Shown: piece after piece, positions 37,116-46,026 of the stretch
Numbering within the stretch: position 1 is the first letter of the stretch
Layout of the letters: every line of letters starts with the position of its first letter
Assembly: GCF_019733355.1 (NCBI RefSeq)
Contig: NZ_JAIHLQ010000011.1
Coordinates: 113,724 to 177,723, forward strand
Reading direction: 5' to 3'
DNA from: Pseudomonas baetica
Lineage (GTDB): Bacteria; Pseudomonadota; Gammaproteobacteria; Pseudomonadales; Pseudomonadaceae
DNA length: 64,000 nt
Program-made: the position numbers and the translations under genes
Notes under the pieces: model-generated
Database searches by the model: none
Told to the model about the DNA's origin: nothing
The model's input: only the letters and a program-made list of their open reading frames with translations

Positions 37116-39464
37116 TCAAGCCGACTTGGCCATGATCAGCCCGGTCTCGCTCGCCGCTTCCAAGCGAATCGCAATGAACTTCGACGTCGGCGTATGGCTG
37201 CCATCCCCAGTGCTTTCCAGCGGCACCAGCGGATTCACTTCCGGGTAATACGCGGCGGCCTGGCCGGCCGGAATATCAAACGCCAGCAGCGTAAAGCCCT
37301 TCACCCGACGCTCACGACCATCGTCCCAGATCGAAACGATGTCGGCCTTCTGCCCCGGCCGGAAGCCCAGGCGAATGATGTCGGCTTCGTTGACGAACAG
37401 CACGTCGCGCTGGCCTTTCACCCCGCGATAACGGTCGTCGAGACCATAAATCGTGGTGTTGTACTGATCGTGGGAGCGCATCGATTGCAGGATCAGATCC
37501 GGCAGTTGCCCGGTGGCGCGGGTGCGTTCGTGGACCAGATCCTTGGGCAGCATGTTGGCGCGGAAATTGGCGCGGCCCGACGGGGTGCTCCACTTACGTG
37601 CTCCGGCGCTGTTACCGAGGTAGAAGCCGCCCGGGTTTTTGATCTTCTCATTGAAGTCTTTGAAGTTCGGGATGGTGTCGGCGATCAGATCGCGAATGCG
37701 TCCGTAATCGGCCACCAGCCAGTTCCAGTCCACCGGTTTACTGCCCAGCGTGGCAGCGGCGATACCGGCAATGATCGACGGTTCCGAGCGCATCTGGTTC
37801 GACAGCGGCTGCAATTGGCCGTTAGAGGCGTGAACCATGCTGAACGAGTCTTCCACGGTGACGGCTTGTGGGCCTTCGGTCTGGATGTCGATGTCGGTGC
37901 GGCCCAGGCACGGCAGGATCAGCGCGTCTTTACCGTGGGCCAAATGGCTGCGGTTGAGTTTGGTGCTGATCTGCACGGTCAGGTCGCAATTGCTCAGCGC
38001 CGCGAACGTGCGAGGGCTGTCCGGTGTGGCTTGGGCGAAGTTGCCGCCCAGACCGATAAAGACCTTGGCGCGACCTTCGGCCATGGCATGGATCGCCTCG
38101 ACCACGTTGTGCCCGTTTTCACGCGGCACCTTGAACTGGAAACGCCGCTCAAGGGAGTCGAGGAACGCCACGGGCGGGCGCTCGTTGATGCCCATCGTGC
38201 GGTCGCCCTGCACGTTACTGTGACCGCGCACCGGGCACAGGCCTGCGCCGGGTTTGCCGATGTTGCCGCGCAGCAGCATCAGGTTGGCGATTTCCTGGAT
38301 GGTCGGCACCGAATGACGATGCTGGGTGATGCCCATCGCCCAGCACATGATCACGTTCTTGCCTTTGGCGTACATGCGCGCCGCTTGCTCGATCTCGACC
38401 AGGGTCAGACCGGACTGCTCGACGATCTGCTCCCACGGCGTGTCGTCGACAACGCCCAGGTATTCCAGCACGTTGGCGCTGTGTGCATTGAGGAAGTCGT
38501 GATCGAACACTGCAGGCGCGCCAGCCTTCTGCGCGTCGCGCTCCCATTGCAGCAGGAACTTGGCCATGCCGCGCAGCACCGCCATGTCACCGCCCAAGGC
38601 CGGACGGAAGTACGCGGTGTTGGTCGGCTTGTCGCCGTTGGTGAGCATTTCGATCGGGTGCTGCGGGTGTTGGAAACGTTCCAGACCGCGCTCTTTCAGC
38701 GGGTTGATGCACACCACTTGCGCGCCGCGTTTCACCGCTTCACGCAGGGGTTCGAGCATCCGTGGATGGTTGGTGCCGGGGTTCTGGCCCCAAACGAAAA
38801 TCGCGTCGGCGTGTTCGAAGTCATCGAAGGTCACGGTGCCTTTGCCGACGCCGACACTCTGCGCCAATGCCACGCCGCTGGCTTCGTGGCACATGTTCGA
38901 GCAGTCAGGGAAATTGTTGGTGCCAAAGGCACGCACGAACAACTGATACAAGTAGGCGGCTTCGTTACTCGCGCGACCCGAGGTGTAGAACTCGGCCAGA
39001 TCCGGGCTTGGCAGATTTTGCAGGTGTTTGGCGATGAGCGCGTAGGCGTCGTCCCAACTGATCGATTTGTAGCGATCGGTCTGGGCGTCGTAGACCATCG
39101 GCTCGGTCAGGCGGCCCTGATACTCAAGCCAGTAATCGCTCTGTTCCAGCAGCGAAGTCACGCTGTGTTTGGCGAAGAACTTGGCATCCACGCGACGCTT
39201 GGTCGCTTCCCAGTTCACCGCTTTGGCGCCGTTCTCGCAGAACTTGACCATCCCGCTTTCCGGCGAATCACCCCAGGCGCAACCCGGGCAGTCGAAGCCG
39301 CCGTTCTGGTTGGTCTTGAGCATCATGCGCAGGTTTTTCAGCGCGTTGTCGCTGGTCAACCAGGCCTGGGCCACACTGATCAGGGCACCCCAGCCGCCGG
39401 CAGCGCCTTTATAGGGCTTGTAGCGCGGGACAGGTTTCTGGTCGGCTTGATGATGTTGGCTCAC
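37116..39464 (-). CDS. FdhF/YdeP-family molybdopterin oxidoreductase
   Basis: Cytoplasmic molybdenum enzyme (782 aa) of the formate-dehydrogenase-alpha-like YdeP group. Visible are FDCPGCAWGDSPES near residue 55, IFVWGQNPGTNHPRMLEPLREAVKRGAQVVCINPLKERGLERF, AMGITQHRHSVPTIQEIANLMLLRGNIGKPGAGLCPVRGHSNVQGDRTMGI, and a C-terminal molybdopterin dinucleotide domain (MRSHDQYNTTIYGLDDRYRG). No N-terminal [4Fe-4S] CxxCxxxC cluster or selenocysteine is evident. It starts with GTG overlapping the stop of fdhD by four bases, so the sulfurtransferase is made first. YdeP has been linked to acid resistance in E. coli; the substrate here is unknown. Confidence 0.88.
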   Translation of the reverse strand: MSQHHQADQKPVPRYKPYKGAAGGWGALISVAQAWLTSDNALKNLRMMLKTNQNGGFDCPGCAWGDSPESGMVKFCENGAKAVNWEATKRRVDAKFFAKHSVTSLLEQSDYWLEYQGRLTEPMVYDAQTDRYKSISWDDAYALIAKHLQNLPSPDLAEFYTSGRASNEAAYLYQLFVRAFGTNNFPDCSNMCHEASGVALAQSVGVGKGTVTFDDFEHADAIFVWGQNPGTNHPRMLEPLREAVKRGAQVVCINPLKERGLERFQHPQHPIEMLTNGDKPTNTAYFRPALGGDMAVLRGMAKFLLQWERDAQKAGAPAVFDHDFLNAHSANVLEYLGVVDDTPWEQIVEQSGLTLVEIEQAARMYAKGKNVIMCWAMGITQHRHSVPTIQEIANLMLLRGNIGKPGAGLCPVRGHSNVQGDRTMGINERPPVAFLDSLERRFQFKVPRENGHNVVEAIHAMAEGRAKVFIGLGGNFAQATPDSPRTFAALSNCDLTVQISTKLNRSHLAHGKDALILPCLGRTDIDIQTEGPQAVTVEDSFSMVHASNGQLQPLSNQMRSEPSIIAGIAAATLGSKPVDWNWLVADYGRIRDLIADTIPNFKDFNEKIKNPGGFYLGNSAGARKWSTPSGRANFRANMLPKDLVHERTRATGQLPDLILQSMRSHDQYNTTIYGLDDRYRGVKGQRDVLFVNEADIIRLGFRPGQKADIVSIWDDGRERRVKGFTLLAFDIPAGQAAAYYPEVNPLVPLESTGDGSHTPTSKFIAIRLEAASETGLIMAKSA

Positions 39465-40300
39465 GCTTGATTCTCCATCGCGGGGCTATACACCCGCGGC
39501 GCACTTTTCTGCGGCAGGTGGATGAGATTGAGGTTGTGCCGACGGGCCCATTGCACGGCAAGGCCCGTAGGCGCGGACAGGCTGACCAGGGTCTGGATGC
39601 CGGCGCGCAAAACTTTCTGGATCAATTCGAGGCTGCAACGGCTGGTGACAATCGCCAGACCGCCCTCGGTGGGTATCTGCTGGCGGATCAAGCCACCGAT
39701 CAGTTTGTCGAGGGCGTTGTGCCGGCCGATGTCTTCGCGACCGAGCAGCAACTCGCCGCTGGCGTTCATGAACACCGCCGCATGCACCGCACCGCAGTGC
39801 TGACCCAGCGGCTGGAAGGCGCCGATGCGCTGGCGCAAACCGTCAAGCCTGGCGATGGGTGGCAAGGGCGCGCCGGGCAAGATCTTCAGGTCAGGCAGCG
39901 CCTGTTCCACCGCTTCGACGCCGCACAGGCCGCAACCACTGGTGCCGGCCAACTGGCGCCGCTGTTGCTTGAGGTTCCAGAAGGCGCGGTTGGCGATGGT
40001 CACCTGTGCATATTGCGCAGAACCAGCGCCGGTCAGTTTCAGGTCATAAATGTCGTTGGCGTCTTCGATGATGCCGCTGCCGAGGCTGAAACCGACGATG
40101 AAGTCCTCAAGGTCGGTCGGCGTCACTAGCATGACTGCCTGGCTGATGCCGTTGTAGGCAATCGCCAACGCCACTTCCTCGGCCAGCGCGGTGCTGGCCG
40201 ATTCCTGTAGGGGCAGATCGCTGTAGCTGTAGGTCTGGCTGGCTGCGGGCGCGGGCGTTTCGAGTGCAGGCGCCGCGCAGGCTGGGCGCTTGGCGTTCAT
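39461..40300 (-). CDS. fdhD: Formate dehydrogenase accessory sulfurtransferase FdhD
   Basis: Transfers sulfur to the molybdenum cofactor of formate-dehydrogenase-type enzymes (279 aa). The catalytic pair is in TSGCGLCGVEAVEQ near residue 120, and the GDP/cofactor region is LLLGREDIGRHNALDKLIGG and TSRCSLELIQKVLRAGIQTLVSLSAPTGLAV. An N-terminal alanine/proline-rich stretch of about 20 residues precedes the fold. It overlaps the YdeP-type gene downstream, its evident client. Confidence 0.92.
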   Translation of the reverse strand: MNAKRPACAAPALETPAPAASQTYSYSDLPLQESASTALAEEVALAIAYNGISQAVMLVTPTDLEDFIVGFSLGSGIIEDANDIYDLKLTGAGSAQYAQVTIANRAFWNLKQQRRQLAGTSGCGLCGVEAVEQALPDLKILPGAPLPPIARLDGLRQRIGAFQPLGQHCGAVHAAVFMNASGELLLGREDIGRHNALDKLIGGLIRQQIPTEGGLAIVTSRCSLELIQKVLRAGIQTLVSLSAPTGLAVQWARRHNLNLIHLPQKSAPRVYSPAMENQA

Positions 40301-40392
40301 GGCATCACCAACGGATTGATCAACGCTAAGACTAGGCGCGGCAAGATGTCGCGTCTAATCGCTACTTTCGATCTACCGATAGATGACGTCGA

Positions 40393-41280
40393 TCAAGAGT
40401 CGCTTGGTGATTTCTGATACAGCGCGAAACAGGCTTCTGCCAGCGCCGATCGCGGGGCGCCTCGTCGCATGATCAGGCCCAGCGGGGCGAGGGTCTGGGC
40501 GCTTTCGATCGGTTGCAGGCGCAGGTGGTCGGTGAGTTTTTCCAGGCCGGCGTCGAGCGGCATGATCGCGCAGCAAAACCCGCCGTGCACCGCTTGTAAC
40601 AATTGATGCACGGCGTCGGTTTGCAACAACGGCTGCGGGGTCAGGTTCCGACTGTGGAAGTTGTGGTCGATGGACTGGCGGAAATGCATGCCGCTGGTGA
40701 GCATCCCCAACGGCAGTTCGATCAACGCCTCCCAACTCAACGGCGCTTCGCCGAAGGTGAAGGAGCGCTGATCGTAGAGCAGGCCCATGTGGGTTTCGCT
40801 GAAGGCCAGGGATTCGAAACGCTCATTATCCAGACGATCGAGATAGGACACGCCAAGGTCGATACGGTTGTTCGCCAATTGTTCGAGGATCTGCTCGGAA
40901 CTCAACGCCGACATTTCGAAACGCAGGTTCGGGTGCGCACTGTGCAAACGCTGCATCAGCGGCAGTGGATCGAAGCTCGACAGCGGCACGATGCCTAAAC
41001 GCAACGTACCGATGAGGTTGCCGCGACAGGCCGCCGCTTCCGCCTGCAAGCCGTCATAAGCCGCCAGCACCGTGCGCGCCCACGCCAGCACGCGCTCCCC
41101 CGGCGCGGTGAAGCCTTCGAAGCGTTGCCCCCGGTTGACCAGCGGCAAATCGAGTTCTTCTTCAAGGCTGCGCAGACGCATCGACAGGGTCGGCTGGGTG
41201 ATGTGGCAACGCGCGGCGGCCTGGCCGAAGTGGCGGGTTTCGTCGAGGGCGATGAGGAATTTCAGTTGCTTGATGTCCAT
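40393..41280 (-). CDS. LysR-family transcriptional regulator
   Basis: 295 aa. N-terminal winged HTH: MDIKQLKFLIALDETRHFGQAAARCHITQPTLSMRLRSLEEELDLPLVNR, then the effector domain with LRLGIVPLSSFDPLPLMQRLHSAHPN. It lies upstream of fdhD and the molybdoenzyme on the same strand with a 92-bp gap, so it may control them or be part of the unit. The effector cannot be predicted. The domain layout is normal. Confidence 0.88.
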   Translation of the reverse strand: MDIKQLKFLIALDETRHFGQAAARCHITQPTLSMRLRSLEEELDLPLVNRGQRFEGFTAPGERVLAWARTVLAAYDGLQAEAAACRGNLIGTLRLGIVPLSSFDPLPLMQRLHSAHPNLRFEMSALSSEQILEQLANNRIDLGVSYLDRLDNERFESLAFSETHMGLLYDQRSFTFGEAPLSWEALIELPLGMLTSGMHFRQSIDHNFHSRNLTPQPLLQTDAVHQLLQAVHGGFCCAIMPLDAGLEKLTDHLRLQPIESAQTLAPLGLIMRRGAPRSALAEACFALYQKSPSDS

Positions 41281-41423
41281 CTTCGCTCCGAAGGGTGTTG
41301 GCAGGGGTGGACGATTCTAACGCTTGTGGCTGGGGTGGGTCATTGGTCGGCGTGGAACCGTATTTGGCTAAGGTGGTCTAGGCTTTGACGTCTGACCCCT
41401 TTTATTCCATGGAGTGAAACACG

Positions 41424-41873
41424 ATGAGCCTATTCAGCTTTTTGAAAGATGCCGGTGAAAAAATCCTTGATGCGCTCACGCCGGACAAGGCCCAAGCCAA
41501 CGGTGAGGCGCTGACCAAGCATGTGCAGGACGCGCTGACCGGAATCGACACGTCGAAGATTCAGGTCAAGGTTGAAGGCGAGAAAGTCATTGCCACGGGT
41601 GAAGCGGCCAGCCAGGAGGAAAAAGAAAAAATTCTGCTCGCACTGGGCAACGTTGTCGGTGTCAGCGGCGTAGACGACCAGATCACCGTGACCGGTGGTG
41701 TTGCAACCGCCGCGAAATTTGTCACCGTCGAGAAGGGTGACACGCTGAGCGCGATTTCCAAAAACGTGTACGGCGATGCCAGCAAGTTCAACAAGATTTT
41801 CGAGGCGAACAAGCCTCAGCTCAAACACCCGGACAAGATCTATCCGGGGCAGGTACTGCGTATTCCTGAGTAA
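41424..41873 (+). CDS. BON-LysM potassium-binding-type protein (YgaU/Kbp)
   Basis: 149 aa, cytosolic or periplasm-associated. The BON domain spans about residues 25-90 ([53 protein letters not shown]) and a LysM domain about 98-147 ([50 protein letters not shown]). This is the architecture of E. coli YgaU/Kbp, a K+-binding protein. No signal peptide is visible. GGAG lies upstream of the ATG. Transcribed alone. Confidence 0.9.
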   Translation: MSLFSFLKDAGEKILDALTPDKAQANGEALTKHVQDALTGIDTSKIQVKVEGEKVIATGEAASQEEKEKILLALGNVVGVSGVDDQITVTGGVATAAKFVTVEKGDTLSAISKNVYGDASKFNKIFEANKPQLKHPDKIYPGQVLRIPE

Positions 41874-41886
41874 GACTCAAGGCCGC

Positions 41887-41953
41887 TTTCGCGAGCAAGC
41901 CCGCGCCCACAGAGGAACGTATTCCAATGTGGCAGCGGGCTTGAACTCGCGAA
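41887..41953. repeat. REP pair (imperfect)
   Basis: TTCGCGAGCAAGCCCGCGCCCACA and TGTGGCAGCGGGCTTGAACTCGCGAA, inverted with a two-base insertion, between convergent genes. Confidence 0.75.
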
Positions 41954-41967
41954 GCAGACGACCCGTT

Positions 41968-42630
41968 CTAGAGCCCTGCAATCAAATCGCGGTAGTCCTC
42001 GACCGCCGCAAACTCAGCGGTGTCCTTAGGCCCCTTGCGGCTGTCTGGTTCCTTCACCGCCAGTAAATGCGTCACGCCGAAATCACGCGCACTGCGCAGG
42101 ATCGGCAAGGTGTCGTCGATAAACAGGCTGCGCGCCGGATCAAAGCCGATATCGGCCTGCAAGGCGTCCCAGAACTGCGGATTTTCCTTGGGGTAACCGT
42201 AATCGTGCGAGCTGATCAGCCGCTCGAAGTACGGCGCCAGTTCGATCCGTTCCAGTTTCAGCGACAACGAATCGCGGTGCGCGTTGGTGATCATGATCAC
42301 CCGTTTTCCCGCCTGCTTTATCGCCGCCAGAAAGGTATCGGCATCCGGGCGCAGGGCGATCAAGTGCGCGGTTTCCTGTTTCAGTTCACGCACCGACAGT
42401 TTCAGCTCGGCACTCCAGAAATCCAGGCAATACCACTGCAACTGGCCGGCATGTCGCTCAAACAGCGGCTGCAACTCCATCTCGGCCATGGCGCGGCTCA
42501 CGCCGTGCAGTTCGGCGTAGCGTTGGGGCAGGTGTTCCAGCCAGAAATGGTTGTCGAAGTGCAGATCCAGCAACGTGCCGTCCATGTCCAGCAGAACGGT
42601 ATCGATGTCAGACCACGGTAAAGAAGGCAT
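41968..42630 (-). CDS. yrfG: GMP/IMP nucleotidase (HAD family)
   Basis: HAD phosphatase (220 aa) that dephosphorylates purine 5'-nucleotides. Motif I is LLDMDGTLLDL at residues 13-23 with the nucleophile Asp; motif II IMITNAH; motif III Lys in YGYPKENPQFW; motif IV FIDDTLPIL. The family also carries WLEHLPQRYAELHGV. It is divergent from nudE; in E. coli yrfG also lies close to nudE and hslR, so this is a preserved neighbourhood. Confidence 0.9.
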   Translation of the reverse strand: MPSLPWSDIDTVLLDMDGTLLDLHFDNHFWLEHLPQRYAELHGVSRAMAEMELQPLFERHAGQLQWYCLDFWSAELKLSVRELKQETAHLIALRPDADTFLAAIKQAGKRVIMITNAHRDSLSLKLERIELAPYFERLISSHDYGYPKENPQFWDALQADIGFDPARSLFIDDTLPILRSARDFGVTHLLAVKEPDSRKGPKDTAEFAAVEDYRDLIAGL

Positions 42631-42718
42631 GGCAACGTCTCGAGCGGTAGAAAGATATCCGACGTAAACAATCGGGAAAGCCGCGTTATAGTAGCGCGTT
42701 CACGCCAAGGAGCTTTGC

Positions 42719-43285
42719 ATGCGCCAGAAACCCACCGTACTCGCCCGCGAGATCGTCGCCACCAGTCGCCTGTTTTGCGTCGAAGAACTGAAGTTGCGTT
42801 TTTCCAATGGCGTGGAGCGCACTTATGAGCGGCTGGTCGGCAAGGGCGCGGGTTACGGCGCGGTGATGATCGTGGCCATGCTCGACGCCGAACACGCGGT
42901 GTTGGTCGAGGAGTATTGCGGCGGTACTGATGAATACGAATTGTCTTTGCCCAAAGGTTTGATCGAGCCGGGCGAAGATGTGCTGGCGGCGGCCGAGCGT
43001 GAGCTCAAGGAAGAGGCCGGTTTTGGCGCGCGGCAACTGGAACATCTGACCGAGTTGTCGCTGTCGCCCGGTTACATGAGCCAGAAGATTCAAGTGGTGC
43101 TGGCCACTGATCTTTACGAGGAGCGGCTTGAGGGCGACGAGCCCGAGCTGATGCGGGTCGACAAGGTCAATCTGCGCGAGTTGTCGGCATTGGCAATGAA
43201 TCCGCAGTTTTCCGAGGGCCGCGCTCTGGCCGCGCTGTATCTGGCCCGTGACCTGCTGACCCAGCGTGGATCCTTTCAATCATGA
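42719..43285 (+). CDS. nudE: ADP compounds hydrolase NudE
   Basis: Nudix hydrolase (188 aa) for ADP-ribose, NADH and diadenosine compounds. The Nudix box is GLIEPGEDVLAAAERELKEEAGFG at about residues 80-103, with the glutamates of REL-KEE intact. VARQIVATSRLF-like N-terminus and LSPGYMSQKIQVVLATDL are typical of NudE. AAGGAG precedes the ATG. Its stop overlaps the start of cysQ by four bases, so the two are coupled. Confidence 0.92.
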   Translation: MRQKPTVLAREIVATSRLFCVEELKLRFSNGVERTYERLVGKGAGYGAVMIVAMLDAEHAVLVEEYCGGTDEYELSLPKGLIEPGEDVLAAAERELKEEAGFGARQLEHLTELSLSPGYMSQKIQVVLATDLYEERLEGDEPELMRVDKVNLRELSALAMNPQFSEGRALAALYLARDLLTQRGSFQS

Positions 43286-44124
43286 GTGAAGTGTCGATGA
43301 ATTTTCCCCATCCGTTGATGGCGCCGGTGGTCGAGTTGGCATTGCAGGCCGGTGAGGCGATTTTGCCGTTTTGGCGATCAGGTGTTGAAGTCACCGCCAA
43401 GTCGGATGATTCGCCGGTTACGGCGGCCGACCTGGCCGCACACCACCTGATCGTCGCCGGGCTGAAGGCGCTCGATCCAAGCATCCCGGTATTGTCCGAA
43501 GAGGACGCCGACATCGCGCAAAGCGTTCGCGCCGGGTGGCAGCGCTGGTGGCTGGTGGACCCGCTCGATGGCACCAAAGAGTTCATCAGCGGCAGTGAAG
43601 AATTTACCGTCAACATTGCGCTGATCGACAACGGTCGGGTGGTGTTTGGCGTGGTGTCGATGCCAACCAACGGTCGTTTCTATGTCGGCGGTGCCGGGCT
43701 CGGTGCCTGGCGTTGTGACAAGGGCGGTACGCCGGTTTCGATTCAGGTGCGTGATGTGCCAGCCCCGGGTGAGGCGTTCACGGTGGTGGCCAGCCGCCGG
43801 CATTCGAGTCCCGAGCAGGAACGCTTGCTGGCCGGGTTGAGCGCCAGTCTGGGTGAGCTGCAATTGGCCAATATCGGCAGTTCGTTGAAGTTCTGCCTGT
43901 TGGCCGAGGGCGCGGCGGATTGCTATCCGCGCCTGGCGCCGACTTCGCAATGGGACACGGCGGCGGCGCAGGGCGTGCTCGAAGGCGCGGGCGGTGAGGT
44001 GCTGGACTTGCAGGGTGAGGCGTTCTGTTATCCGGCGCGGGAATCGCTGCTCAATACGTCGTTTCTGGCACTGCCGGCGAAGGCGGCGTGGCGTACCCGG
44101 TTGCTGGAACTCGCCCGTTCCTGA
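43282..44124 (+). CDS. cysQ: 3'(2'),5'-bisphosphate nucleotidase CysQ
   Basis: Removes the 3'-phosphate from PAP/PAPS, products of sulfate assimilation (280 aa). Inositol-monophosphatase fold with the Li+-sensitive metal site: acidic LSEEDADIA near residue 70, WWLVDPLDGTKEFISGSEEFTVNIALI at about 92-118, and the C-terminal DTAAAQGVLEGAGGEV. The start overlaps nudE; a second ATG at 43297 begins MNFPHPLMAPVVE and could be the real one, since neither has a strong ribosome site. It belongs to the sulfur metabolism seen at the left of the window. Confidence 0.92.
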   Translation: MSEVSMNFPHPLMAPVVELALQAGEAILPFWRSGVEVTAKSDDSPVTAADLAAHHLIVAGLKALDPSIPVLSEEDADIAQSVRAGWQRWWLVDPLDGTKEFISGSEEFTVNIALIDNGRVVFGVVSMPTNGRFYVGGAGLGAWRCDKGGTPVSIQVRDVPAPGEAFTVVASRRHSSPEQERLLAGLSASLGELQLANIGSSLKFCLLAEGAADCYPRLAPTSQWDTAAAQGVLEGAGGEVLDLQGEAFCYPARESLLNTSFLALPAKAAWRTRLLELARS

Positions 44125-44188
44125 GCGGTGAATGAACCATTGTGGCGAGTCCCTTCCTCGCCACAAACGCTGGGTGAGTTCCTGAGGG

Positions 44189-44644
44189 TTAGCGGTGCAG
44201 GACGTACTGCCCGCTAAATGTCACCGCATCCTCATCACTGCCGGCATTGACGATCCGCGTATTCAAGGTCAATCGCGCCCGGCCATAACGCTGATACATC
44301 GCCAGAAATTTCTTCCACACCGCCGCATCCGGCGCCAGGCAGATCGCGGTGGCGTCCCCCGTCACTGGCAGCGGATAACTGATCTGCCCTTGCTGAATGA
44401 CGATGTGCCCGTCCTCGATCCCTTCTTCCTTCAGCCGCAAATGCAACCAGCCCCACCCGGCCAACACCGCGCCGCAGTAGAGGCTGCCGCCGAACATGGT
44501 GCTCTTGTGGTTGACGTTGGCGTCCAGCGGCAAATGCAGGCTCAATTGCTGCGCCTGCCAGTCGAGCACTTTGAGGCCCATCGCCTGGGTCAGGGGAATG
44601 TCGTGATGCAGGACCGATTGCAGATAGCGGCTGTCACGGTTCAT
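44189..44644 (-). CDS. YiiD-type thioesterase domain protein
   Basis: 151 aa hotdog protein resembling the C-terminal thioesterase domain of YiiD. Visible are IPLTQAMGLKVLDWQAQQLSLHLPLDANVNHKSTMFGGSLYCGAVLAGW, with the conserved N-x-K-x-T-x-F-G-G active region near residues 45-55. The E. coli YiiD protein also has a GNAT part, which is absent here. It overlaps the dctD-type gene upstream by four bases, so it may be read on the same transcript. The substrate is unknown. Confidence 0.8.
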   Translation of the reverse strand: MNRDSRYLQSVLHHDIPLTQAMGLKVLDWQAQQLSLHLPLDANVNHKSTMFGGSLYCGAVLAGWGWLHLRLKEEGIEDGHIVIQQGQISYPLPVTGDATAICLAPDAAVWKKFLAMYQRYGRARLTLNTRIVNAGSDEDAVTFSGQYVLHR

Positions 44645-46026
44645 TCGGTTTCGTCTCCTTGGGCGCCACTGTCGGCAAAACTCAAGCCGTGTTTGCGCAG
44701 CTTGTCGTGCAAGGTCTTGCGTGGAACGCCGAGGGCTTCGGCGAGGCTGCGCACCGAGCTGTGGGAGCGCGCCAGTTCGGCGGCAATCAACGATTTCTCG
44801 AAGTTTTCCACTTGCTCGCTGAGTCCGCCACTGATGACTTCCACGGTCGTGCCGCTGCCCTCGACGCCCGTGTTATCCAGCGCCAGTTCAAGACCGAGAG
44901 CGAAACGCTCGGCGGCATTTTGCAGTTCACGCACGTTGCCAGGCCAGGTGTGGCGCAGCAGCAAGGCGCGGTGTGGCGGTTGCAGTTCGTGGGGCGGCAA
45001 ACCGTGGCGAGCGCTGGCTTCATCGGCGTAGTGCTGGAACAGCACCAGAGCGTCTTCGCCACGCTCGCGCAGCGGTGGAATGCGCAGCGGCGCGACGTTG
45101 AGGCGGTAATACAAGTCGGCGCGGAAGCGGCCCTGATCAGCGGCTTGGCGCAGGTCCTCCTTGGTCGCGGCGATGACGCGGATGTCCAGCGGGATCAGTT
45201 GATTGCCACCCAGGCGCTCGACTACGCGCTCCTGCAACATGCGCAGCAGTTTGACCTGCACGTCCATGCTCATGCTTTCGATTTCATCGAGGAACAGCGT
45301 GCCGCCGTTGGCGAATTCGAACTTGCCGATCCGGCGTTTTTGCGCGCCGGTGAAGGCCCCGGGTTCGTGGCCGAACAGTTCACTTTCCACCACGGACTCG
45401 GCCAATGCCCCAGCGTTGATTGCCACGAACGGGCCGTTACGGCGGCTCGACAAGTCGTGCAGCGCACGGGCGACGACTTCTTTGCCAGCGCCGGTTTCGC
45501 CGAGGATCAACACGTCAGCCTTGGTCGCCGCCAATGCACCGATCTGTTCACGCAAGCGCAGCATCGGCTTTGACTGGCCGACCAGACGCGCACTCAACTC
45601 GTTGCGGTCGCTGAGGGCCAGACGCAGGCTGCGGTTGTCCAGCACCAGTCGGCGCAGGGCCAAGGCACGGCGCACGCTGTCGAGCAGGGCGTCGCTGGCG
45701 AAGGGTTTTTCGAGGAAGTCATACGCGCCGGCGCGCATCGCTTGCACCGCCAGTGGCACGTCGCCGTGGCCGGTGATCAGCAGCACGGGCAATTCCGGGT
45801 CTTGGTCGTGCAACTCGCTCAACAATTCCAGACCATCCATGCCGGGCATACGAATGTCGCTGACGACAACGCCCGGCCAGTCGCGCTCCAGTTGTGCGGC
45901 CAAACCTTTGGCTTCGGACAGCGGCAGGATTTTGAGCCCCGCCAGATCCAGCGTCTGGCCAAGGGCCTGACGCAGGTGCGGATCGTCGTCGATCAACACC
46001 ACCTGAATGCGATTGTCGATGGTCAT
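44641..46026 (-). CDS. DctD-type sigma-54-dependent response regulator
   Basis: 461 aa. Receiver domain with acidic VLIDDDPHLRQAL and phosphoacceptor Asp in VVVSDIRMPGMDGLEL, an AAA+ domain with Walker A GETGAGKE, sigma-54 contact loop GAFTGAQ, Walker B LFLDEIESM, and a Fis-type HTH at the end (SVRSLAEALGVPRKTLHDKLRKHGL). It activates RNA polymerase with sigma-54. It is translated from the same transcript as the kinase gene upstream (overlap of four bases). C4-dicarboxylate transport is the usual target of this class, but no dctA or dctPQM is in the window. Confidence 0.88.
   Translation of the reverse strand: MTIDNRIQVVLIDDDPHLRQALGQTLDLAGLKILPLSEAKGLAAQLERDWPGVVVSDIRMPGMDGLELLSELHDQDPELPVLLITGHGDVPLAVQAMRAGAYDFLEKPFASDALLDSVRRALALRRLVLDNRSLRLALSDRNELSARLVGQSKPMLRLREQIGALAATKADVLILGETGAGKEVVARALHDLSSRRNGPFVAINAGALAESVVESELFGHEPGAFTGAQKRRIGKFEFANGGTLFLDEIESMSMDVQVKLLRMLQERVVERLGGNQLIPLDIRVIAATKEDLRQAADQGRFRADLYYRLNVAPLRIPPLRERGEDALVLFQHYADEASARHGLPPHELQPPHRALLLRHTWPGNVRELQNAAERFALGLELALDNTGVEGSGTTVEVISGGLSEQVENFEKSLIAAELARSHSSVRSLAEALGVPRKTLHDKLRKHGLSFADSGAQGDETE

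Noticed and set aside
37194..39470. A 758-codon open frame on the plus strand opposite the YdeP-type gene
   Set aside because: It is the exact antisense of a gene with strong family motifs; the open frame is a by-product of high GC third positions.
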